A stretch of 64,000 nucleotides of DNA from Arcobacter sp. F2176 (GTDB lineage: Bacteria; Campylobacterota; Campylobacteria; Campylobacterales; Arcobacteraceae): assembly GCF_004116465.1 (NCBI RefSeq), contig NZ_PDJV01000004.1:1-64000 (forward strand). The letters run 5' to 3'. Every line of letters begins with the position of its first letter. Positions within the stretch are counted from its first letter, which is position 1. The notes beneath the pieces are model-generated. The model was not told where the DNA came from and ran no database searches. It saw only the letters and a list, made by a program, of their open reading frames with translations. Positions 27,472 to 34,755 of the stretch are shown here, piece after piece. Position numbers and translations under genes: made by a program.

Positions 27472-29550
27472 TTGAGAAATAAGAAAAACAATAAACAAGA
27501 CAAAAACAACAATAACAACAATAATAACAATAATAATAACTTTTTTAGTAATAATCCGTTGTTAGTTTTTGTTTTATTTTCACTTGTAACAATTATGGCT
27601 TTTAAAGCCTTGTTTCCAGAAGAACAAGGAGGAACTGCAACAAATCAAAATATCCAAGCATTTGGACAAACAAAACATAAGACTATTGCATATTCTGATT
27701 TAAAAAATTTAATTAGCAGTGGAAAAATCCAATATGTTGGAATTGGAAATACTAATATTAAAGCTGTATCTAAACAAAATGGTTCGGATATTACAACTTA
27801 TACGGCTAGAAGAGTTGTTCCAGATAGCACACTAATTCCTATGTTAGAAAAGAATGGAATAGATTATGGTGGAGTTAATGAGGAAAATGTTTTAGCTGAT
27901 ATTTTATTTGGTTGGGTTTTACCTATATTTATATTCTTTGCAATTTGGATGTTCCTAGCTAAAAGAATGTCAAAATCTATGGGTGGTGGAAGTGGAGGAA
28001 TCCTAGGAATTGGATCTTCTAAAAAAATGATAAACTCAGAAAAACCAAATGTAAAATTTGAAGATATGGCTGGAAATAAAGAGGCTAAAGAAGAAGTTCA
28101 AGAAGTTGTTGATTTCTTAAAAGATCCAGATAGATATGTAAAACTTGGAGCTCAAATTCCAAAAGGTGTTTTACTAGTAGGACCTCCAGGTACAGGTAAA
28201 ACTCTACTTGCAAAAGCAGTTGCAGGTGAAGCAGATGTTGAATTTTTATCAGTATCTGGTTCTGCATTTATTGAAATGTTTGTTGGGGTTGGAGCTTCAA
28301 GAGTTAGAGACCTATTTGAACAAGCAAAAAAAGTAGCACCTGCAATTATTTTTATTGATGAAATTGATGCTATTGGAAAGAGTAGAGCATCAGGTGGACC
28401 AATGGGTGGAAATGATGAAAGAGAACAAACTCTAAATCAACTTTTAGCAGAAATGGATGGATTCGCAACAGAATCTGCGCCTGTTATTGTACTTGCTGCA
28501 ACAAATAGACCTGAAGTTCTTGATCCTGCACTTTTAAGACCAGGAAGATTTGATAGACAAGTTTTAGTTGATAAACCTGACTTTGAAGGTAGAAAAGAGA
28601 TTTTAAATGTACACATCAAAGGTGTAAAAGTTGGAAAAGATGTTGACTTAGTTGAAGTAGCTCGTATGACTGCTGGATTAGCAGGGGCTGATTTAGCAAA
28701 TATTATTAATGAAGCAGCACTATTAGCAGGACGAGCAAAAAAAGAAGAAGTTACATACTCTGATTTTAAAGAAGCAGTAGAAAGACAAATTGCTGGATTA
28801 GAAAAAAAATCAAGAAGAATATCTCCAAAAGAGAGAAAAATTGTAGCTTACCATGAATCTGGACATGCATTAATTGCAGAGATTACAAAAGGTGCTAAAA
28901 AAGTAAATAAAGTTTCTATTGTTCCAAGAGGACTTGCAGCTTTAGGATATACACTTAACAATCCTGAAGAGAATAAATATTTAATGCAAAAACATGAACT
29001 AATAGCTGAAGTTGACGTGTTATTAGGTGGACGAGCTGCAGAAGAAGTATTTATCAAAGAGATTAGTACAGGTGCTGGAAATGACCTAGAAAGAGCAACA
29101 GATATTGTTAAATCTATGGCTTCTATTTATGGTATGAGTGATATTGCTGGATTAATGGTTTTAGAAAAAAGGTCAAATCAATTTTTAGGTGGTCAAACAC
29201 AAAAAGATTTCTCTGATAATATGGCGAAAGACCTTGATACTCATATTAAAACTGTATTAAACGAAAGATATGAAATCGTTCTTCAATCGTTAAGAGACAA
29301 TAGTAATGCAATTGAAGAGATGACTAAAGAACTACTTGAAGTAGAAGTTATTTCAGGTGAGAGAGTAAGAGAAATTATTAAAGCTAATGGCGGAGTTGTT
29401 TTTGAAGATGAAGATTTACACTCAGGAAAAATAGAAAACAATGTTGAATTAGATGTAGATAGTACAGAATCATCTGAAGACAAAAAAGAAGATAACTCTT
29501 CAAATAATGATGATGAATCTAAAGATAAAGAAGATAAAAAAGATGATTAA
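27472..29550 (+). CDS. ftsH: ATP-dependent zinc metalloprotease FtsH
   Basis: A 692-residue membrane AAA protease. TTG start at 27472. Residues 4-23 are basic and asparagine-rich, with 12 consecutive Asn (27505-27540). Transmembrane segments are at about 30-47 and 143-163. Walker A GPPGTGKT, second region AAATNRPEVLDPALLRPGRFD (in two parts), zinc-site HESGH. The C-terminus is extended and acidic. FtsH degrades misfolded membrane proteins and regulators. The end overlaps the Psd-like gene by 8 bp. Confidence 0.96.
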   Translation: MRNKKNNKQDKNNNNNNNNNNNNFFSNNPLLVFVLFSLVTIMAFKALFPEEQGGTATNQNIQAFGQTKHKTIAYSDLKNLISSGKIQYVGIGNTNIKAVSKQNGSDITTYTARRVVPDSTLIPMLEKNGIDYGGVNEENVLADILFGWVLPIFIFFAIWMFLAKRMSKSMGGGSGGILGIGSSKKMINSEKPNVKFEDMAGNKEAKEEVQEVVDFLKDPDRYVKLGAQIPKGVLLVGPPGTGKTLLAKAVAGEADVEFLSVSGSAFIEMFVGVGASRVRDLFEQAKKVAPAIIFIDEIDAIGKSRASGGPMGGNDEREQTLNQLLAEMDGFATESAPVIVLAATNRPEVLDPALLRPGRFDRQVLVDKPDFEGRKEILNVHIKGVKVGKDVDLVEVARMTAGLAGADLANIINEAALLAGRAKKEEVTYSDFKEAVERQIAGLEKKSRRISPKERKIVAYHESGHALIAEITKGAKKVNKVSIVPRGLAALGYTLNNPEENKYLMQKHELIAEVDVLLGGRAAEEVFIKEISTGAGNDLERATDIVKSMASIYGMSDIAGLMVLEKRSNQFLGGQTQKDFSDNMAKDLDTHIKTVLNERYEIVLQSLRDNSNAIEEMTKELLEVEVISGERVREIIKANGGVVFEDEDLHSGKIENNVELDVDSTESSEDKKEDNSSNNDDESKDKEDKKDD

Positions 29551-30118
29551 CAACTTTGTAGCAAGAGAGGGAAGAGTTTTTATTTATATCTCTTTTGCTA
29601 TTTTTGTATTTTCATATTTGTTTATATGTGATACATTTGCTTTTATTTGCTTTTTAATAATTTTATTTTTAATATTTATTTATAGAAATAATCTAAAAGC
29701 AAAAGTAAAAGTTGATTCATTAGTCTCTCCTGTAAGTGGAGAAATTATTGCAATTGATAAAGTTAATTCTCAAAATATAATTTATATAAGCGTAGGAGTA
29801 TTAAATTCACATATTTTAATTGCTCCAAAAGACTCATTATTTAAAGAAGAGTTACATAAAAATGGACTTAACTTTTGTACAAATACTTATAAAGCAAAAG
29901 AATTAAATGAAAAAAGAATATTAAGTTTTGATGATATTAAATTAGAATTGATATCTGGAAGATTTAATATTTCACATGAATTTGTGAGTAAATCAAATGT
30001 AAACCAATATGATAAAATAGGTATTTTTGTAAATGGTATTGTAAAAGTTTATATTCCTTCTTCATACTATTTAAATTTAAAACTTGGACAAAAAGTAAAA
30101 GTAGGAGAAGTTTTATAA
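29543..30118 (+). CDS. Phosphatidylserine decarboxylase-related membrane protein, active site not conserved
   Basis: A 191-residue protein with an N-terminal hydrophobic hairpin (about residues 14-46) followed by a PSD-like beta fold (VDSLVSPVSGEIIAID). In active short-form PSD enzymes the C-terminal segment has a Gly-Ser self-cleavage site making the pyruvoyl group; here the aligned positions read FVNGIVKV, so the Ser is missing. Related genes follow ftsH in Campylobacter, upstream of pssA, but no pssA is present here. I start at the ATG at 29543; the frame extends upstream into ftsH. Confidence 0.75.
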   Translation: MINNFVAREGRVFIYISFAIFVFSYLFICDTFAFICFLIILFLIFIYRNNLKAKVKVDSLVSPVSGEIIAIDKVNSQNIIYISVGVLNSHILIAPKDSLFKEELHKNGLNFCTNTYKAKELNEKRILSFDDIKLELISGRFNISHEFVSKSNVNQYDKIGIFVNGIVKVYIPSSYYLNLKLGQKVKVGEVL

Positions 30119-30126
30119 ACTTTTCC

Positions 30127-30155
30127 TTGACAAATCTCATTTAATAAAATATAAT
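30127..30155 (+). promoter_or_regulatory. Consensus promoter ahead of the leuA leader
   Basis: TTGACA at 30127-30132 and TATAAT at 30150-30155, separated by exactly 17 bp. Transcription should start at about 30162. This is about as perfect a sigma-70 promoter as exists in the window. A second TATAAT at 30318-30323, without a good -35, sits close to leuA and may give a leaderless short transcript. Confidence 0.85.
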
Positions 30156-30183
30156 TGTCTTCTAAATTTAATAGGAGAGCGTA

Positions 30184-30261
30184 ATGAAAAATATCAATTT
30201 TTTCAAAAATCATTTTACCAAAAGTACAAACTCTCAACTTCTCCTCAAAAACTTCCTCTAA
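30184..30261 (+). CDS. Putative leucine leader peptide of leuA (25 codons)
   Basis: A 25-residue frame with ATG 6 nt after AGGAG (30173-30177). The product starts MKNINFFKNH and ends SQLLLKNFL. The three consecutive leucine codons are CTT CTC CTC (30238-30246), with a fourth CTC just before the stop. CTC looks rare in neighbouring genes, where leucine is mostly TTA or CTT. The position, directly upstream of the leucine biosynthesis gene leuA, suggests a transcription-attenuation leader. Not experimentally known to me. Confidence 0.6.
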   Translation: MKNINFFKNHFTKSTNSQLLLKNFL

Positions 30262-30312
30262 TATTTATTATATAAATACAATTTAATTTCCGCACAAGTT
30301 TTTCTTTTTTTT
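30247..30312 (+). terminator. Possible attenuator of leuA
   Basis: AAAAACTT (30247-30254, immediately after the three leucine codons) can pair with AAGTTTTT (30296-30303), which is followed by C and eight T (30305-30312). The intervening loop has its own small hairpin, TATTTAT / ATAAATA (30262-30278). The main stem is AT-rich and weak by eye, so this is a candidate only. Confidence 0.35.
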
Positions 30313-30348
30313 AAAGATATAATATGCCCAATATACAAAGGTTACAAG

Positions 30349-31902
30349 ATGGATAAAAATAGAATTATAGTATTTGATACTACATTAAGAGATGGGGAAC
30401 AAAGTCCTGGTTGTTCAATGAATACTGACGAAAAAATTAAAGTTGCTTTACAATTAGAAAAGTTAGGTGTTGATGTTATTGAAGCTGGTTTTGCAGCTGC
30501 AAGTCCTGGGGATTTTGATGCTGTTTCAAGAATAGCAGAAGTTGTTAAAAACTCAAGTATTTGTTCTTTAAGTAGAGCAATTGAAAATGATATTAAACAA
30601 TCAGGTTTAGCTGTACAAAAAGCTGCAATGCACAGAATTCACACTTTTATTGCAACTTCACCAATACACATGAAATATAAATTAAAAATGAGTGAAGAAG
30701 AAGTTATTAAAAGAGCAGTTCGTGCGGTTGAATATGCAAGAACATTTGTTGATGATGTAGAGTTTTCTTTAGAAGATGCAGGAAGAAGTGAAATCTCTTT
30801 TATGAAAGAGGTTATGGATGCAGTTATTGCAGCAGGGGCAAGTACAATTAACTTACCAGATACTGTAGGATATAGATTACCAACAGAATTAGGTGCAATG
30901 GTAAAAGAATTAAGTGATTTTGCAGGAGATAGAGCAATAATCTCAGTTCACAATCACAATGACTTAGGATTGGCAACAGCGAATACTTTATCTGCTGTTT
31001 TAAATGGTGCTAGACAAATAGAAGTTACAGTTAATGGTTTGGGTGAGAGAGCAGGGAATTCTGCTTTAGAAGAGGCTGTAATGGCTATTAAAACGAGAAA
31101 AGATGCCTTTGGTGATTTATATACAAATATAAATACAAAAGAGATATATCCATCATCTAGATTAGTAGCAACAATTACAGGTGTTGAACCACAACAAAAC
31201 AAAGCTATTGTTGGTAAAAATGCATTTGCCCATGAAAGTGGAATTCATCAAGATGGTATGTTAAAAAATCAAGAAACATATGAAATCATGAAACCTGAAG
31301 ATATTGGTGTTTACAAAGAATCTAATTTGATTTTAGGAAAACATAGTGGTCGTGCAGCATTTAGAGATAAAATAGAGCACTTAGGATTTGATAAAATACC
31401 TGATGAAGAGTTAAATACTGCATTTGAAAAATTTAAAGCCTTAGCTGATAAGAAAAAAGATGTTACTGATGATGATATTAGAATGTTAGTTACAGATGAG
31501 TCTTTAAATCATGATAAAACTTATGAATTAGTTGGATTACAAATTTCTGACTGTTCATCAGGAACTCCAATGGCATCTGTGTCAATTAAACATAAAGATG
31601 AAGTTATGATTGAAGCAAATATTGGTAATGGTACAATGGATGCAATTTTCAAAACTATTGATAGACTTACAGGTTATAGTGGAGAATTACAAAGTTATAA
31701 TGTAACTTCAGTAACTGAAGGTAAAGATGCCTTAGCAAAAGTAACAACAAGAGTTATTTTTGATAAATCTTCACCATCATTTGTGGGACATGGTTTAAGT
31801 ATTGATACTATGCTTGCAACTGCAAAGGCGTATTTAGGTGCACTTAATTCATATCTTTCTCAAAAAGAGAGATTAGCTAAAAACAGTGAACATCAAATTT
31901 AA
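30349..31902 (+). CDS. leuA: 2-isopropylmalate synthase
   Basis: A 517-residue Leu[17 protein letters not shown] is the HMGL-like active-site start; [14 protein letters not shown] carries metal-binding histidines; the C-terminal part is the leucine-binding regulatory domain. First committed step of leucine synthesis (2-oxoisovalerate plus acetyl-CoA). Preceded by a strong promoter and a leucine-rich leader peptide; followed by a strong hairpin terminator. Confidence 0.97.
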   Translation: MDKNRIIVFDTTLRDGEQSPGCSMNTDEKIKVALQLEKLGVDVIEAGFAAASPGDFDAVSRIAEVVKNSSICSLSRAIENDIKQSGLAVQKAAMHRIHTFIATSPIHMKYKLKMSEEEVIKRAVRAVEYARTFVDDVEFSLEDAGRSEISFMKEVMDAVIAAGASTINLPDTVGYRLPTELGAMVKELSDFAGDRAIISVHNHNDLGLATANTLSAVLNGARQIEVTVNGLGERAGNSALEEAVMAIKTRKDAFGDLYTNINTKEIYPSSRLVATITGVEPQQNKAIVGKNAFAHESGIHQDGMLKNQETYEIMKPEDIGVYKESNLILGKHSGRAAFRDKIEHLGFDKIPDEELNTAFEKFKALADKKKDVTDDDIRMLVTDESLNHDKTYELVGLQISDCSSGTPMASVSIKHKDEVMIEANIGNGTMDAIFKTIDRLTGYSGELQSYNVTSVTEGKDALAKVTTRVIFDKSSPSFVGHGLSIDTMLATAKAYLGALNSYLSQKERLAKNSEHQI

Positions 31903-31926
31903 TATAAGAGATTAATCTCTTATATT
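31901..31926 (+). terminator. leuA terminator
   Basis: A perfect 11-bp inverted repeat AATATAAGAGA / TCTCTTATATT with loop TTAA, overlapping the leuA stop codon and followed by ATTTCTTCTTT. Likely rho-independent terminator. Confidence 0.8.
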
Positions 31927-32018
31927 ATTTCTTCTTTAAAATTATCCTTTTAAAACTTTTATTTTATTTTATTTCGCTAATATATTATAAATTTAACAAA
32001 AAAGGTGCGCTTTAAAAT

Positions 32019-34019
32019 ATGATGCAGTTTAACTTTTTCTTAAAATTATTAAAAGATTCATTTAGAGATCTTCTTCCAATAATTTTAGTAATCTTATTCT
32101 TTCAATTAGCAATTTTACAAACAGTACCACCTGGGTGGATATCTACAACTATTGGTTTAATTATTGTAGCTGTTGGGCTTGCAATTTTTTTACAAGGTTT
32201 GGAAATAGGTATATTTCCAGTTGGGGAAAGCCTTGCTCGTGATTTTGCAAAATCTGGATGGACAATTTGGATTTTAATATTTGGTTTTATGATAGGTTTT
32301 GGTACAACTATTGCAGAACCAGCTCTTGCAGTTATTGCAGACAAGGCAGCTTCAATTTCTAGTGGTAGAATTGATGCTTCGGTTCTACGATTTGTTGTTG
32401 CAGGTTCTGTTGGTTTTGCAATTTTACTTGGTGTTTACAGAATAATAAAAGGTCATCCAATTCACTATTATATAATAGTAGGATATCTTTTTGTAGTAAG
32501 TATTACTTTTTTTGCTCCAAAAGAGATTATTGGACTTGCGTATGACTTAGGAGGAGTTACAACTTCTACTGTAACCGTTCCTTTAGTTGCAGCCCTTGGT
32601 ATTGGATTAGCTTCAAATATAAAAGGACGAAATCCTGTAATTGATGGATTTGGACTTATTGCTTTTGCTTCACTTACTCCTATGATTTTTGTACAAATTT
32701 ATGGAATAGCTGTTTATTCTTTGGTTGATGCAAAAGATGTTGCAGCAATCGCAATTAATCCAATAATCTCTTCACCAAAAGACATAACAATAAGTTCTGT
32801 GATAATGGGGATAATTGCAGTTATAAAAGATGTAACACCAATATTACTTATTATATTGTTTTTCCAATATGGTGTATTGAAAAAAAGCATTCAAAATATA
32901 AAAACTGTATTTTTAGGATTTGTTCTTGTTATTATTGGTTTATATGCATTTATATTAGGGTTAGAACTAGGGCTATTTACCCTTGGTGAAACAATGGCTT
33001 ATGAATTAACAAAAAGTAAGTCAGTATTAGTAATCTATGCCTTTGCCTTTGCCATTGGATTTTCTACAACTATGGCAGAACCTGCACTTATGGCCATTGC
33101 AAAAAAAGCAAAAGAGATTAGTGATGGTAGAATAAATGACTTTGCACTAAGACTGTTTGTTGCACTTGGCGTTGCCATTGGTATTGCTCTTGGTGCCTTT
33201 AGAATAGTTGATGGTGGACATATCCATTATTATATTATTGTAGGATATATTGTTGTTATAATCTTAACTTTTATAGCACCAAAGTATATTATTCCAATAG
33301 CTTATGATAGTGGTGGAGTTACAACTTCAACTGTAACTGTTCCTTTAGTAGCAGCACTTGGAATTGGACTTGCAACAAATATTCCAGGAAGAAGCCCACT
33401 TATTGATGGTTTTGGACTTATTGCTTTTGCTTCACTATTTCCTATGATTACAGTTATGTTGTATGGGATACTAACTGAAAAACTTGGAGTTAAGTCAGAT
33501 ACACAAATTGAAGCTGAAAATATCTTACGAGACAATTTAGTTGATGCTGAGAATATGGATTTAGCAACTGTAAATATTGATGGAAGTAATAGAAGACACT
33601 CATTACCGATGGATTTTTATGCGGTTGCAATAATAGTTCCAAAAGATAAAAAAATAGATGCAATACAAGCAGCTAGTAAAGCTGGTGCAAATGGTGTTAC
33701 AGTTTTAAGAGCAGATGGTATGGGACTTGGGAAAATGCACAATTTCTATCGAACATCTTTTGAAGCAAATGATTCTTTACTTCTATTTTTATTACCAAAA
33801 GCTAGGGTAAATCCTGTGATAAAATCAATTATTCACTCACTTCATATTACTACAGAAGGAAAAGGTATCGCTTTTGCTTTTCCTTTAACTCACATGAAAG
33901 GGATTAGTTTAAGTAGACATGATATTTTTCAAAATAGAAAAGATAGAAAAGATGGAAATGAAGAAAATGAAGAAAGTAATGAAAAAGAATTAACAAAAGA
34001 AGATGGAAGTAATAAATAA
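32019..34019 (+). CDS. DUF1538 membrane protein fused to a P-II-like domain
   Basis: A 666-residue protein. Two tandem DUF1538 units (about 3-245 and 265-495), each with many transmembrane helices; both contain the block GGVTTSTVTVPLVAALGIGLA and IDGFGLIAFASL (second in each unit). The C-terminal about 130 residues (YAVAIIVPKDKKIDAIQAAS onward) look like a P-II signal-protein fold. DUF1538 proteins resemble transporters; the P-II domain suggests control by energy or nitrogen status. The substrate is unknown. The ATG at 32019 is preceded by AAAAAGGTG; a second ATG follows at 32022. Confidence 0.85.
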   Translation: MMQFNFFLKLLKDSFRDLLPIILVILFFQLAILQTVPPGWISTTIGLIIVAVGLAIFLQGLEIGIFPVGESLARDFAKSGWTIWILIFGFMIGFGTTIAEPALAVIADKAASISSGRIDASVLRFVVAGSVGFAILLGVYRIIKGHPIHYYIIVGYLFVVSITFFAPKEIIGLAYDLGGVTTSTVTVPLVAALGIGLASNIKGRNPVIDGFGLIAFASLTPMIFVQIYGIAVYSLVDAKDVAAIAINPIISSPKDITISSVIMGIIAVIKDVTPILLIILFFQYGVLKKSIQNIKTVFLGFVLVIIGLYAFILGLELGLFTLGETMAYELTKSKSVLVIYAFAFAIGFSTTMAEPALMAIAKKAKEISDGRINDFALRLFVALGVAIGIALGAFRIVDGGHIHYYIIVGYIVVIILTFIAPKYIIPIAYDSGGVTTSTVTVPLVAALGIGLATNIPGRSPLIDGFGLIAFASLFPMITVMLYGILTEKLGVKSDTQIEAENILRDNLVDAENMDLATVNIDGSNRRHSLPMDFYAVAIIVPKDKKIDAIQAASKAGANGVTVLRADGMGLGKMHNFYRTSFEANDSLLLFLLPKARVNPVIKSIIHSLHITTEGKGIAFAFPLTHMKGISLSRHDIFQNRKDRKDGNEENEESNEKELTKEDGSNK

Positions 34020-34335
34020 TTTAGAACAGATAAAAGAGAAGATAGCCTCGAAAGAGGCTTTGATTATATACTTTTCTTCTAAAAATTGTTCAGTATGCAA
34101 AGTATTAAAACCAAAGATAGAAAAAGAAATTTCAACTTATTTCGATAAAATTAGTTTTTTCGAAATAAGAATTGATGAGAGCTTAGAAATAAGTTCTTAT
34201 TTTTCAGTATTTCAAGCTCCTACAATTTTATTTTACCTTGATGGGAAAGAGTTTTTAAGAGAAGGAAAAAATATAAGCATAAGTGTTTTTATTGATGCAA
34301 TAAAAAGGCCTTATGAGATGTTTTATGGAGAATAA
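34003..34335 (+). CDS. Thioredoxin-like protein
   Basis: A 110-residue thioredoxin fold with the active site CSVC (residues about 31-34, in FSSKNCSVCKVLKPK) and cis-Pro in FQAPTILFYLDG. No signal peptide, so it should be cytoplasmic. The gene overlaps the end of the DUF1538/P-II gene by 17 bp and is followed directly by a haem-binding protein gene. The redox partner is unknown. Confidence 0.82.
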   Translation: MEVINNLEQIKEKIASKEALIIYFSSKNCSVCKVLKPKIEKEISTYFDKISFFEIRIDESLEISSYFSVFQAPTILFYLDGKEFLREGKNISISVFIDAIKRPYEMFYGE

Positions 34336-34755
34336 ATGAAAATTACTATTTTAATATTTTTTATAGTGTTGCTTTTAATGCAAGCAATACAAATAGACAA
34401 AACAAACCCCGTTACTGACAAGTCTTTAGAGATACAAGCACCAAAAGAGGTTAAAGTTTTATTAAAAAATGCTTGTTATGATTGCCACTCAAGTGAAACT
34501 ATTTGGCCATGGTATAGTTCAATCGCACCTGGATCTTGGATAATAGAAGGGCATGTGGTTGATGGAAGAAAAGCATTAGATTTTAGTACTTGGGCAAATT
34601 ATACAAAAGAAGAAAAAGAAAAAAAACTTAAAAAAATACATAGAACAGTTTATGCTGCTATGCCTTTGGCTAGTTATATTTGGATACATAAAGAAGCCAA
34701 TTTAACAAAAGAACAAAGAGCCTTGATAAGAGAATGGACAGGAGTTAGAAAATAG
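34336..34755 (+). CDS. Haem-binding domain protein (PF14376-like)
   Basis: A 139-residue protein with an N-terminal hydrophobic signal (ITILIFFIVLLLMQAIQ) and a CxxCH c-type haem motif in CYDCHSSETIWPWY, followed by APGSWIIEGHV. These features match the haem-binding domain family. It is expected to be exported and membrane-anchored, carrying one haem. The gene abuts the thioredoxin-like gene and its stop overlaps the mutS start. Confidence 0.85.
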   Translation: MKITILIFFIVLLLMQAIQIDKTNPVTDKSLEIQAPKEVKVLLKNACYDCHSSETIWPWYSSIAPGSWIIEGHVVDGRKALDFSTWANYTKEEKEKKLKKIHRTVYAAMPLASYIWIHKEANLTKEQRALIREWTGVRK

